Made by a program: the position numbers and the translations under genes. The notes under the pieces are model-generated. The model had not been told where the DNA came from, searched no databases, and saw only the letters and a program-made list of their open reading frames with translations. A DNA stretch of 64,000 nt from Vitis vinifera (Eukaryota; Streptophyta; Magnoliopsida; Vitales; Vitaceae), in NCBI RefSeq assembly GCF_030704535.1, contig NC_081808.1, positions 24,307,501-24,371,500 of the forward strand, given 5' to 3'. Shown piece after piece: positions 1 through 10,456 of this stretch (the stretch's first letter is position 1; every line of letters begins with the position of its first letter).

Positions 1-932
1 ACACTTGGAATATGGTACAATACTCATGCAATTTTCTTTTGCTTCAATACTTAGAGACTGTGCTGATGAGAGTCTGAAATTTCCTGCCAGTGGAGTGCTT
101 ATAGGTTTAGTATTGTGCATACCAAACTTCTCTAAAATTTTCTTCACATGACCTTCTTATGACAAGTACAGGAAATCTTCCTTCCTTTCCCTATATATTT
201 CCATCCCAAGAGTCTTCTTGGCATTCCCCAAATCCATCTCAAACTCTATGCTTAACAAGGACTTTAGATCCTTTATTGCTTCACTGTCTTTACATGCTAT
301 GAGCATGTGATCTAATACAACAGTAGATCAATGAAATAACCATCAGTAAGGCTTTTGAAGTAAACAGAACTGTCAAAATTGCTCCTCTGATAGTTATTCT
401 TCAACATGAATGTGTCTAACTGTTTTTACCACTGTTTGAACCCATACAGTGATTTCCTGAACCAAATTACCTGTTTCTCCTTCCTTGGAACTTCAAAATC
501 CATTGGTTGTTGCATGAAAGTCTTCTCTTCAAGCCCTCCATGTAAAACAAAAAGTTCTTACATCCCTTTACTCTAAATCTAGATCATATCTAGCCACCAA
601 TGCTATCAAAATTCTGATTGAGGAGTGTTTAACAACAGTTGAGAAAATTTCATTGAAATCTACCCCTTCCTATTGTGTAAACTCTTTAGTCACTAATCTT
701 GCTTTAAACCAGGCTTGTTTAACTCCATGTATTCTAGGTTTCCTTTTAATGCCCATTCACTGCCAACATTCCTTTGGTTACATGGTTTCTCCACCATATC
801 CCCAGTTTCATTTTTGTACAAGGAACTGATTTTTTCTTCCATTGTAACAATCCCTTGCTATTTTTCTTCACTAAAACTCTTCGGATCTTCACCAGAATAT
901 TCAATTTCTCCAGTCAAAGCATATGCTATAAG
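1..932 (-). pseudogene. Ty1/Copia reverse-transcriptase region, decayed
   Basis: Read on the minus strand this stretch gives recognisable Copia polyprotein pieces: a linker of the type RYGYVDLIAYAL with an acidic SGEDPKSF continuation near 858-950, then reverse-transcriptase fragments, including a segment like FEMDLGNAKKTLGMEIY around 180-250. No long frame survives, so stops and frameshifts have accumulated. The element continues beyond the left edge of the window. Its gag, protease and integrase part lies at 10435-11992 on the same strand, so the two are halves of one element split by LINE A. It would have encoded the polymerase of an LTR retrotransposon and is now inert. Confidence 0.8.
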
Positions 933-951
933 ATCAACATAACCATATCTT
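933..951. repeat. Target-site duplication, left copy (LINE A)
   Basis: The motif ATCAACATAACCATATCTT ends against the T-run that is the poly(A) tail of a minus-strand LINE. A near copy lies at 10435-10456, differing by a 3-base indel and two substitutions. Both encode the same Copia residues (RYxYV), as expected if a LINE inserted into the Copia ORF and duplicated the target. Confidence 0.7.
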
Positions 952-2660
952 TTTTTTGTTTGATCAGAAACAAGAGATGTGTTAATTACATATAAAGAGT
1001 TCATGAGAAGGATTAAGAATCCTCCCCAAAAGTACAAAAACCTGATCAAAACACAAAGAAACCATTGCTATACAAAGAGATTTATAAAAAAAGATGGATC
1101 ACTATAGAAGAATGAAACTAGGAAAGTCGTGATTTTGTAGAGAGAATTAGATAATCCCGTGATCAAAGAGATTTGTTGTAATTGAGTTAGGAAAGTTCTC
1201 TATTTAGGTGCTAGGATTTTTTTTATATATATGTGAGTCTCTATATAGGCAAAAGATTAAGGAAAAGAATTTTTACCTTGTATTCCTTCTATCTCTTTTC
1301 TTCTACAATCACAAAAGAATCTAAGGATTATCTCCTCAAGCTCGACTAGACTCCTTTCATCATTGGCCTAACCCTAATGATGTACCTACCAAATGCTAAC
1401 TGAGCTGAATGACATTCAAAGGAATGCCTTTAAAATCCTCTGTACAAGAGACCCAAAAGAAACAAAAAAAATGAAGTAACATCTTTCATTTATCCTCAAA
1501 GATCCTAACATTTCTCTCTTACCACACAATCCAAATCAAAGTGAAACAAGCAATCTTCCAAAGGGTCTTAACTCTAGTGGAGTTCTCAAAACCTATATAA
1601 GAAATAATCGTCATGTCACATAAACTCCTAGGTTGAATCTATCAAAAAAAAAAAAAACTCCTAGGTTGAACCCACACCATCCTAACCTATTTGAATAGTT
1701 TGTGCCATAACCTTGAAGTAATCAAACTATGTACAAAGAGGTGGTCAATCTTCTCTTCATTTCCCCTACATAGGATGCACCAATCAGGATTAAGGGCTTT
1801 GAAAGATCTTCTCAGGTGCAACATGTTATAGGTATTTACCTTATTGGGTTATACTAACCAAGCAAATACCTTGACCTTAGATGGAGATTTTTTATTTCTA
1901 TAAAAAATTGGCTGGATGGAAAGAAACGAAATATGTTATACTAGGCTAAGCGAAAAAGAAAGATTTTACTAAGCTTGAAGAGGATTGTGCTCATGCTCTT
2001 GTATTTGGGATGGATGGAAGTGTACGTAGGTAAAAGAGGTCATTAATCTTTTGAGATCCTCAATTTCCAAATCAGTTAGGTTGCGGTGAAAAATAAGATT
2101 CTAAGAAAAAGACAAGGTATTACTAATGATAGTTGAAATGGAGAGGCTTGTAATTGTGATGACTCTATAAAGTTTTGAAAGTTGTGAAAACAAAGGTTGA
2201 TCTACCCACCATAAATCTTTCCAAAAACGAATTTTGGTCCCATCACCCACCACAAAGTAAGTTTATGTAGGAAAAAAATGGAGAATATGCACAACGGCTT
2301 TCCAAGGGCACTGATGTGACCATTTGACTTTATTATTGGCATCCCACCCAATAGGATGTGTCCCTTAGGTACTTAAAATAACTTGATGCCAAAGGGCGTA
2401 ACTTTCCCTAGGGAACCTCCGAAGCCACTTCCCTAATAGAGCACTATTCCTCATATAAATCTTCCCAAACTCTAAACCATCAAACTCCTTAGGCCTACAC
2501 TCTAGATTCTAACTGATAAGATGGTCTTTTTTACCTTCCCCAAATCCCTACCATAAAAAATCTCTTTGCAATTTTTCAATCTTTGATGCTATTGATGCTA
2601 AAATCTTGAAAAAGGATAAGAAATAGGTTGGGATGTGAGACAAAAAAGATTGAACTAGAG
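951..2660 (-). mobile_element. LINE A, 3' portion (decayed ORF2 C-terminus and 3' end)
   Basis: The minus strand ends in GTTTCTGATCAAAC followed by an A-run (plus 951-957), the same 3' end type as LINE C. Above it, fragments match the C-terminal part of plant L1-type ORF2. A zinc-binding zf-RVT segment with the pattern WCILCxGNEEKIDHLF and the tail WIVWQERNVRIFEDK lies around 1430-1790. Further up (about 1860-2645) is the post-RT region with WKDLWWVD and a segment like LVQSFLSHIPTYFLSF. All are broken by stops. The upstream half of the same element is at 7579-10434. About 1.2 kb corresponding to the RT core is absent. Confidence 0.75.
1638..1654 (+). mobile_element. Minute LINE-tail insertion with target duplication (putative)
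   Basis: A 16-bp motif, AAACTCCTAGGTTGAA, occurs at 1622-1637 and again exactly at 1655-1670. Between the copies sits only TCTATC followed by about 11 A residues. This resembles the extreme 3' end of the local LINEs (…TGATC plus poly(A)) and is best read as a 5'-truncated LINE insertion of a few bases. Simple slippage is the alternative. Confidence 0.5.
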
Positions 2661-2755
2661 TTATTTTTTTTGATGAATAAAGAGACAATATATTAATGAA
2701 AAGAGGCACTTCAAGGAAGCACCCCTAAGTATACAGGAGGTATACAAAAAAACCT

Positions 2756-5700
2756 TTACCCATGGCCTATCCAATCAACAAAATCTACAACTGAAGTGGG
2801 ACCAGAAACAAAAAGACCCCTGGACCACGCCCACAGATTACAAAGTAAAACCGATTTACACCCCTGAAACGTATGCTCTACATTCTCAAAAGCCCTACTG
2901 TTTCTTTCCTTCCAAACAATCCAAAAGAGGCACAAGGGTGCTGCACGCCACACTTTCCTCCTTTCCTTTCCCACACAAGGCCCTAGCCACCCCAATAACG
3001 CTTCTCTTATTGAATAGGGGAGCACCCATGAAACTCCAAATAGAGAGAAAAGAAAGCTCCATAAACATCTGGCCAGCCCACAATGCAAGAGTATGTGATC
3101 AATGGATTCTTCCTCTACCAAACACAAATAGCATCTATTAGCCAAGGAGAACCCTCTTCTTTGAAGACGATCCAATGTTATGGACTTTTTCCATGTGGCC
3201 TCCCAAACAAAAAAACTTACCCTCGGCGGCACCAAAGAATTCCAAATGATATTTGCAGGAAATTCTTCACGTCTTTCCGGGTCCAAGTCCTTGTAAAGAG
3301 ACTTAACTGAGAATCTTTTGTCCTTTGCCTTAGTCCAAATTACTTCATCTTCCACATCACTGTAAACTCTCCTCCCTTGCAACCTCAAAAGAAGGCGCTC
3401 CACCTCAATTACCTCCCAATCATTAATACTCCTAGAGAACCTAGGAGCCCACACTCCCCCTCCAGAATGACTCCATACATCCGCTACCCAAGCCTCCTTA
3501 TCCAAGGATATAGCATATAGAGAAGGAAAAAGGGAACACAACTTATCATCACCACACCACTTATCCTCCCAGAATCTAATCCTCCTACCATTTCCCACAG
3601 CATAAGCCAAATTGTTGCCTACCGCTTCCCACCCTCTCCTAATCGCTTTCCATAACCCAACCCCAAAACTTCCTCTCACAACACAAGACCTCCAACCGCC
3701 CTCTTCTTCCCCATACTTTGCACTTATGACTTGCCTCCATAAAGCTTCCCTTTCCACCGCAAAACGCCAACTCCACTTACAAAGGAGAGCCTTATTTAGC
3801 AACGCCAAGCTCCTCACACCCAAACCGCCCTTTCGTTTATCTGAACATATAATAGACCATTCCACTAAATGAGGCTTCCTTTCCAATGCCCCACCACCCC
3901 ACAGAAAATCCCTTTGGATACGCTCCAATCTCAAACTCACGCTTCTTGGCATCTGAAACAGGGACATACAATAGATAGGCATGCTGGACAGAGTGCTCCT
4001 GATCAAGGTCATTCTGCCCCCCTTGGAGATATACTGCCTTTTCCAAATAGAAAGCCTCTTCCTCAACCTTTCCTCAACTCCGTCCCAAGTAGCCACCTCC
4101 TTGAAACGAGCCCCCAAGGGAAGACCCAAATAAGTAGAAGGAAGCCTGCTAACCTTGCATCCAAACTCAAGCGCCACCTCCTCTACGTTCTCCACTCTTC
4201 CCACCGCAATGATTTCACTTTTGTCTAAATTCACCTTCAACCCTGACATTGCTTCAAACCACATAAGGAGCCAACTCAAATAGGACACCTGATCAGTGGA
4301 AGGCTCACAAAAAACTAAGGTGTCATCCGCAAACAGCAAATGAGTGATCTCCACTCCCCCCCCTCCTCTACCACTGAGATGCCACCCCGACAAAAACCCC
4401 CCCTCCTTTGCTCTCTTCAGCAAGCAACTAAGAGCCTCCATAACAATCACGAACAAGTAGGGGGAAAGGGGATCCCCCTGTCTCAAACCCCTAGAACTTT
4501 TGAAAAAACCTGAGGAAGTACCATTAATCAGAACAGAGAAGCTGACAGTCCCAATACACCACTGAATCCAGCTGATCCACTTAGCTCCAAAGCCCATCAT
4601 TTCCATCAACCAAAAGAGAAAACTCCAATTCACATGGTCGTATGCTTTTTCAATATCTAGCTTGCAAAGGATGCCCCCTCCCCCACTATTCTGCATTGAA
4701 TGAATCGCCTCATTCGCAATCAACGAGGCATCCAATATTTGCCTTCCCTCCACAAAAGCATTTTGGGACTTGGACACTAACTTACCCATCACCTTTTTAA
4801 GCCTATTAGCTAACACCTTTGCTAACAGCTTATAAAGACTTCCCACCAAGCTTATAGGTCTAAAATCCTTGAGGTCTTCGGCTCCTCCTTTCTTAGGAAT
4901 TAACACTAGAAATGATGCATTTATGCTCTTGACGAACTTGCCCTGATCATGAAATTCCTTGAAGAACCCCATCACTTCCTCCTTCAAAAAACTCCAACTA
5001 AATTGCCAAAATGCCATTGTGAAACCATCAGGACCAGGAGCTTTATCCCCATTGAGATCCGAAAGAGCTCCAAAAACCTCTTCCTCAGAGAAAGGAGCTT
5101 CTAGCATAGTCGCATTTTCCCCTTCCAAGACTCCAACCTGCAGCCCATTGCATCTAGGCCTCCACTCAGCTGTTTCTAACAACAGAGAGTGGAAAGCCTG
5201 AACCACACCCTCCTTGATGTCACTTTCTTCAGAAACCCACGTCCCATTTATCTTGATCTTCACCATGGAATTAACCCTCCTATGAGCATTGGCCATTTTA
5301 TGAAAGTATCCAGTGTTTCTGTCTCCCTCCCTCAGCCATAACTCTCTCGACTTTTGCCTCCAAGCTATCTCTTCCATTATCACCCACTTCTCATACTCCT
5401 CCAAAGCCTTCTTTCTGGAATTTTGCTCTTCAGTATTCAGCACCCTGTCCCCTTCTATTGCATCCCACAACATCATCTGCTTCAAAGCTGATTCTTTTCT
5501 AGCATTCACATTCCCAAATACTTCTCTATTCCACACCTTCAAGCAGGCCTTAAGCGCTTTCAACTTTTCAGACAGCGTGAAACTATAGGAACCTCTGAAA
5601 TTGAATCCCACCCACCAATTCCTAATTAAATCCCTAAAACCTTCTTCCTTCAGCCACATATTCTCAAACCTAAAAGGGGAAGGCCCCTTCCTCGTTCCCC

Positions 5701-6403
5701 CACAGTCCAACAGAATTGGGCAGTGGTCAGAAACAATTCTCGGTAAAAGACTTTGAATTGCCCCACTGAAATAACCTTCCCAATCCTCTGAAACTAAGAA
5801 TCTGTCCAGCCTTGACTGAGTCTGATTGTTCAACCCACCCCTCCACGTGAAAGACCCCCCTTGCAAAGGGAAATCCCTTAATTCCAAATCATCAATGACC
5901 TCCGAAAATCTTCTCATTGCTGCCGACAGTCTTGAGATCCTGTTCCTTTCTCCCAACAATCTAATAACATTAAAATCTCCCCCTACACACCACGGGTCCT
6001 GCCACAATCCCCTGATTGTCCCCATTTCCTCCCAGAAATCCTCCCTCAACCTCCCAACAGCAAGGCCATATACCCCTGTAAAAACCCAACAGAAATCATC
6101 CTCCACGTTTTTAAATCGACAAGAGACTGAAAAATTCCCAATTTCCATTTCCAACAGCTCTAGAACTCTAATATCCCAATAAACTAACACCCCCCCTGCC
6201 ATGCCCTGAGAATCAAGAGCACCCCACTCCAATGATCTTCCCACCCCCAAGGACCGAACTATACTAGACGTCATTCTTTGGACTTTGGTCTCTTGTAGAC
6301 AAACCAAATCCGCTTTCTGAGTCTTGATTAGAGATTTGATGAGCCTTCTTTTATCTCTATCATTTGCCCCTCTCACATTCCAGGATATTATTCTTAACTT
6401 CAT
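2756..6403 (-). CDS. LINE ORF2: endonuclease / reverse transcriptase, intact
   Basis: A 1215-codon uninterrupted frame. Residues 1-230 are an APE-type endonuclease: ISWNVRG with N9, LQETK with E38, a GDFN motif and a C-terminal SDHCPI. The reverse transcriptase covers about 440-740, with APGPDG near 454, FRPISL, the KLDIEKAYDHVNW motif, GLRQGDPLSPYLF and the catalytic FADD at 691-694. A zf-RVT zinc-binding domain is at about 1040-1130, with a CYLC pair and an HILLHC motif. No RNase H domain follows. All expected catalytic residues appear present. The product would nick target DNA and copy the LINE RNA by target-primed reverse transcription. The start ATG overlaps the stop of ORF1 (ATGA). Whether it is transcribed cannot be told from sequence. 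Confidence 0.93.
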   Translation of the reverse strand: MKLRIISWNVRGANDRDKRRLIKSLIKTQKADLVCLQETKVQRMTSSIVRSLGVGRSLEWGALDSQGMAGGVLVYWDIRVLELLEMEIGNFSVSCRFKNVEDDFCWVFTGVYGLAVGRLREDFWEEMGTIRGLWQDPWCVGGDFNVIRLLGERNRISRLSAAMRRFSEVIDDLELRDFPLQGGSFTWRGGLNNQTQSRLDRFLVSEDWEGYFSGAIQSLLPRIVSDHCPILLDCGGTRKGPSPFRFENMWLKEEGFRDLIRNWWVGFNFRGSYSFTLSEKLKALKACLKVWNREVFGNVNARKESALKQMMLWDAIEGDRVLNTEEQNSRKKALEEYEKWVIMEEIAWRQKSRELWLREGDRNTGYFHKMANAHRRVNSMVKIKINGTWVSEESDIKEGVVQAFHSLLLETAEWRPRCNGLQVGVLEGENATMLEAPFSEEEVFGALSDLNGDKAPGPDGFTMAFWQFSWSFLKEEVMGFFKEFHDQGKFVKSINASFLVLIPKKGGAEDLKDFRPISLVGSLYKLLAKVLANRLKKVMGKLVSKSQNAFVEGRQILDASLIANEAIHSMQNSGGGGILCKLDIEKAYDHVNWSFLFWLMEMMGFGAKWISWIQWCIGTVSFSVLINGTSSGFFKSSRGLRQGDPLSPYLFVIVMEALSCLLKRAKEGGFLSGWHLSGRGGGGVEITHLLFADDTLVFCEPSTDQVSYLSWLLMWFEAMSGLKVNLDKSEIIAVGRVENVEEVALEFGCKVSRLPSTYLGLPLGARFKEVATWDGVEERLRKRLSIWKRQYISKGGRMTLIRSTLSSMPIYCMSLFQMPRSVSLRLERIQRDFLWGGGALERKPHLVEWSIICSDKRKGGLGVRSLALLNKALLCKWSWRFAVEREALWRQVISAKYGEEEGGWRSCVVRGSFGVGLWKAIRRGWEAVGNNLAYAVGNGRRIRFWEDKWCGDDKLCSLFPSLYAISLDKEAWVADVWSHSGGGVWAPRFSRSINDWEVIEVERLLLRLQGRRVYSDVEDEVIWTKAKDKRFSVKSLYKDLDPERREEFPANIIWNSLVPPRVSFFVWEATWKKSITLDRLQRRGFSLANRCYLCLVEEESIDHILLHCGLARCLWSFLFSLFGVSWVLPYSIREALLGWLGPCVGKERRKVWRAAPLCLFWIVWKERNSRAFENVEHTFQGCKSVLLCNLWAWSRGLFVSGPTSVVDFVDWIGHG

Positions 6404-6675
6404 TTGCCCTCAGTGACTGACCCCCCACTCTCTCTAAATAGAGCTCTTCCATGCCCTGAGCTTTTAAAATTAATGGAGCACTCCAACCTTTTAAGTTCCC
6501 TTACAGACTTTGAGGTTTCTACCTTGGCCCTTTTAGCCCCAATCCTCTGATTCTTCTGATCTTTCCTCATGATCCATCTCTTGAGCATATTTAAAATTTC
6601 CTCTTCACATCCCGTGGTTGGCATGCCCAGAAAATCACTAAACTGAGCAAGACAAGAGGATTTCCAGTCTTCCTC
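6400..6675 (-). pseudogene. LINE B ORF1, C-terminal fragment
   Basis: An open frame runs from the 5' truncation point of LINE B to a TGA that overlaps the ORF2 start codon as ATGA. The visible peptide is basic and includes MPTTGCEEEILNMLKRW and a lysine/arginine-rich stretch, but shows no zinc knuckle. ORF1 of plant L1 elements encodes an RNA-binding gag-like protein; only its tail remains here. The overlap is consistent with ORF2 translation by termination-reinitiation. Confidence 0.6.
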
Positions 6676-6686
6676 TGACCCCTTCT
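6676..6686. repeat. Target-site duplication of LINE C, left copy
   Basis: The 11-mer TGACCCCTTCT is repeated exactly at 7568-7578, directly after the poly(A) run of LINE C. Confidence 0.7.
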
Positions 6687-7567
6687 CAGAAATTGATCTC
6701 CTTCAGAGATTAATGTCCTCCCTTAATTCTGTGCTTCTTTCCCCTTCTTCATCAGACTCAAGAGCGTGGTCTTTGTCTTCATCAGACTCATTTTCAGTGA
6801 AATCTTTTTTCTATGCCTTGTCAAAAGTTTCAAATCCTCTAATGTTCCTTCCGGCCAAGTTTTTATGGAGCTCAAAAGTCCCTTCAAAGGTTAAGGCCCT
6901 CGCTTGGTTCGTAGCACATGGGAAGGTAAACACTAATGACAAATTGCAATTGAGAAGACCCTACAAAGCCCTCTGTCCTCAATGGTGCATTCTTTGCAAA
7001 GGAAATGGAGAGTCGATTGACCACCTTTTTCTTCATTGTCCCGTTACCATTGGACTTTGGCACAGGTTGTTCAATCTAGTAGGTGTGATTTGGGTCCCTC
7101 CGAGGAGCCTTGAAGACATGTTGGTTATTTCTTTTAAAGGCTTGGGGAACTCATTAAGAGGCAAGACACTTTGGCAAATTGCTTGCCTTACTTTGATTTG
7201 GATGGTGTGGCAAGAAAGAAACAATAGGATCTTTGAGGATAAAGGGAGAACGGAAGAGATGGTTTGGGATTTGATCCGGTTTTATTCTTCTCTATGGGCT
7301 TCTTGTACTGAAACTTTTAGAGGAGTTCCTTTAAGCATTCTACAACTCAATTGGATTGGGGTTTGCGTTTCAAAAGTTTGAAGATTGATGGGGTTTCTTT
7401 TGTTTTTAGAGTTCTATTGTTGGGTGTTTTCCTTGGTATTTGTGTAGGAAGGACCTCTCATCCTTCCCTTGGTTTTTTTCTCTTTCTTTTGTCTCTTTTT
7501 TCTCTCCTGTATTTGTTCTTTTATTAATATAATCTTCTTTGTTTCTGATCAAAAAAAAAAAAAAGAA
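6687..7567 (+). mobile_element. LINE C, 5'-truncated copy with poly(A) tail
   Basis: A plus-strand LINE fragment begins abruptly within ORF2 and ends with GTTTCTGATC plus an A-run at 7551-7564. It is flanked by the exact 11-bp repeat TGACCCCTTCT. The 3' UTR (7382-7550) is T-rich. Heavy 5' truncation is the usual outcome of incomplete target-primed reverse transcription. Having its own poly(A) tail argues against it being a twin-priming inversion of LINE B. Confidence 0.85.
6713..7381 (+). pseudogene. LINE C ORF2 C-terminal fragment (zf-RVT domain)
   Basis: A 222-codon open frame matches the tail of plant LINE ORF2: SFSVKSFFYALS, then FLWSSKVPSKVKALAW, the zinc-binding WCILCKGNGESIDHLF and LHCPV cluster, and the ending WMVWQERNNRIFEDK. 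The frame is open upstream of the first ATG to the truncation point (EIDLLQRLM precedes it). Endonuclease and reverse transcriptase are absent, so it cannot mobilise itself. It is closer in wording to LINE A than to LINE B and so belongs to A's subfamily. Confidence 0.85.
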
Positions 7568-7578
7568 TGACCCCTTCT

Positions 7579-10434
7579 TTTGACACCAAGGAATTTATAA
7601 ATTTCTTATTTTGCCTACCATTGGCCAGCTTATGAAAAAACTTAGAGTGTCAGTCCCCTTCTCTTATCCATTTAGCTTTTTGCCTCCCAAACTCCTCTTC
7701 CTTTAACAAACAACTCTTCCAATTCCCCTTTCCTTAAGGCCCTCATTGTTGAAAGTTCAAGAGTCAAACTCCCTTCATGTTCCTAGGCATCAATTCTAAC
7801 AATGTTTGTAATAATAGTTTTCTTTTTCTCCTTTAAATCTTCAAAAGATGTCTTGTTCCAATCTTTCAGCCTTGATTTGACAAACTGTTACTTCTTCATG
7901 AATTTATGACCTTCCCAACCTACAGCCTAACACTCATTCCATCTAAAACCAAATTTTTCCTTGAAATTTGGTTGTAGCAATCACATGTTTTCAAATCTAA
8001 ATGGTGTTGTTCCTCCCTTAAAAGGATTGGTGTCTAGGATAATTGAATAATGATCCAAGGCCAATCTAAGGAGCACTTCTTGGATGCTTTGAGGGAACCC
8101 TTGCTCCCACTTATTTGAATATTAAAATATATCCAACCTCTTGCAAATAGGGATTCTTTGCATGTTTGAACATGCGAAGGATGCATTTCTAAGAGGAGGG
8201 TCCATTCACTCACTTTCTCATATGAATCCATCAAAATCCGTCATGCTTGGGGTTAATTTGGAACCTCCCAACTTTTTTGAAAGTCTTATAACATTGAAAT
8301 CCTCTCTAACACACCATTTTGGAAAAGTTAGACCTAAAAGGTCCTATAGCTTCATATAAAAATCCTTCCTAAGATTGGAGTTAGTAGGATCATAAATTGA
8401 GGTAAGCCAAAAAATCTCTTCTTCATCTGATTTCAACTTTATTGTTACTAAGGATGACCCTAGAATTGACTCTGAGCAACTGAACTTTAGTGCATCCTAG
8501 ATAATCAAAACCCCTCCTGAAGCCCCACAAGCTAGAAGAACAACTCTTTGTTTCTAACTTTCCACATACTATGCAAAAACCACCTATTGTAAGAATCCCT
8601 CTTTGTTTCCTAAACCATTTCAATAGCTGGATTTTCATGGCTAAGAAATTCTTTCACAACCTTTCTTTCTTTCTAGAAATGAGACCTCTAATATTCCAAC
8701 TAATGATTTTCATAAGAATAGATTACAACCCAAAAAACCTCAGGAACAGAATCTAGGAACGCCTAGAAATGTTAGATAAGGGCCCAAGAATAGACCTTAT
8801 CTAAAGAATGAGCACTGTTGTTGCCCATTTGAAAGCCATTCTATGTTTGACAAGCTTGATGTTGATGGTTCCCAAAACCGACTGAATAGTAGCCATTTTA
8901 CTAAGGGGTGAGACTTTTTATATGAAAGTCTTCCAACTGAGAAGGGCTTGATTCTAAAAACAGACGTCTAACTGGGGAGAGAGGTTTACTAGGGTTGCTA
9001 TGTGGTGACTTGTGGAAAGAGACGCCCTTTAACTTTTGGCAGGGAATAAATATTGGAGACCCCACACCTTTTGAAATGGGAGAACCAACCTTTAAGGCAG
9101 AAAATACATTGTTAATCACTGATGGTTTGAGTGAGGTGACCGAGGAACAACAATTTGGCCAAAAGGGAATAAAGTGGGCAAAGACCAAATAGGGGTGAGG
9201 GGAGTGGGATGCATATCAGGAGCCTTATCTAAAATCTGGCCATTGATAGTGGTTTGTGGGTTAGAAAAACATCTTGGGCTTGAAAACCACAGTGGAGGAC
9301 ATCCCCTCTACCCTTAGCCACTCCTGAAGCTACCCCAGACAAATCTAAGCTATGATTTAACTTACCCTCAGCCATCGCAGTGACGCCTTGGGCCTTGACG
9401 ACCTTCTTGCTTGCGATGGGAGTAACCATCCATTCTCCTTTCCCAAGGATTTCTCAACCTCCATCATAGTATCTCTCTTTTGATGAAGATCTTCTCTGAT
9501 CGCTACAGTGACACTAGTCGCTGTTTTGTGTGAAGACGATCCTTGTAAAGATGGAGGCAAACTTCTCGTGTGTGAACAAGAAATATTTGTGACTGGCCTT
9601 GGAAGTGGTAGCTCACGTGTTATTGTGGAAGGCTAAGGCACTGATGATAACAGAATGAAGCCTTGAGTCTTTTGGAAATATGAAATAGATGGGCTAACCT
9701 CTTGGCGCAATGACATTTGGCCCAATTCATAGCAAAGGCCCTTATCTACAATGACTTCTAACTGGGCTTGCCTCCTTAAAGCTGAGATAGAAGGCCTAGA
9801 GCCTTTTCCATCTTTTAGGCTTCCACCAGATTGATCCCTACATATTAAGAGAGCATTGTGCCTACCACCACTTAAGTCCTCCTTAACTGATTGGGGTTTG
9901 GAGTAACAGGGGCCATCCTTCTCAAACAGGCGGCCTTTTTCCCCCTAGAATAGGCTTCCTCCCTTTTTAAGACTCCATTTTTGTCTTCCAAATGAATTAG
10001 AATTAGAATTAGAATTAGAATTTGAAATCAAAGGATTGGAGGACAACTATTTGCTATCTTCTCCCTAGCATAACCACATGTCCCCACAACCTGAAAATGC
10101 CTTGGAAGCACACCCCCTCCTGCTAACATGAGTTATAGGACTCATGTTAGACTAAATAGAGAAAGAACCAGCTGCCACAACATTCTTGCTTTGGCACTTT
10201 ACTTCATTGAAAAATCCTTTTGACCTTAGAGCTCTCCAACTTGTCGACAATGATGGTGAAGGAGAGTTAGCCAAAGAAGAAAAAGCCTCTCAAGACTCAA
10301 GCTGATGTGTAGGGTGAAGTTTGGAGCTTAGGGCAAACAAACACAAGGAAAATATCAACCACGATAATCATCCGCTATCTGAAGAATCAATTGTCTTGTT
10401 CATGTTAGCATTGAAATCCCATCTTACAATTGAC
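7579..10434 (-). mobile_element. LINE A, 5' portion (ORF1 remnant and endonuclease)
   Basis: On the minus strand ORF2 starts at 8713 with MKIISWNIRGL, the expected start of the APE-type endonuclease. Endonuclease fragments follow down to about 7990, and the pre-RT segment with a KFFHKLANG-like motif is at about 7600-7660. Upstream, 8730-10434 carries decayed ORF1 and 5' UTR: several short broken frames and an imperfect hexamer array at 9994-10020. Its 5' limit is set by the target duplication at 10435-10456. Numerous stops mark it as old. Confidence 0.7.
9994..10020. repeat. (GAATTA)n short tandem repeat
   Basis: About 4.5 copies of the hexamer GAATTA lie inside the ORF1 region of LINE A. 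Confidence 0.9.
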
Positions 10435-10456
10435 ATTAACATAATAATCATATCTT
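10435..10456. repeat. Target-site duplication, right copy (LINE A)
   Basis: It matches 933-951 apart from a 3-base indel and two substitutions. The flanking minus-strand frame reads RREIIPPQRYDYV, the Copia linker that continues on the other side of the LINE at position 950. Confidence 0.65.

Larger units (their letters stand above)
2661..6675 (-). mobile_element. LINE B (L1-type non-LTR retrotransposon, 5'-truncated in ORF1)
   Basis: A minus-strand LINE whose A-rich 3' end is the T-run at plus 2663-2670. It has a short 3' UTR, a complete ORF2 (2756-6403) and the C-terminal piece of ORF1 (6400-6675). It lies inside LINE A: the sequence below 2660 and that above 7578 both belong to A. The A segments on the two sides are not adjacent in the family's ORF2 order, so about 1.2 kb of A's RT region was lost. 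No target duplication for B was found. The undamaged ORF2 implies a far younger insertion than A. Confidence 0.85.

Noticed and set aside
858..1049. 63-codon minus-strand frame spanning the LINE A/Copia joint
   Set aside because: It is a chimera of LINE 3' end and Copia linker, not a gene, though it helped locate the insertion point.
6687..7567. LINE C as the inverted 5' half of LINE B (twin priming)
   Set aside because: C has its own poly(A) tail and exact target duplication, and encodes a C-terminal region that B already has.
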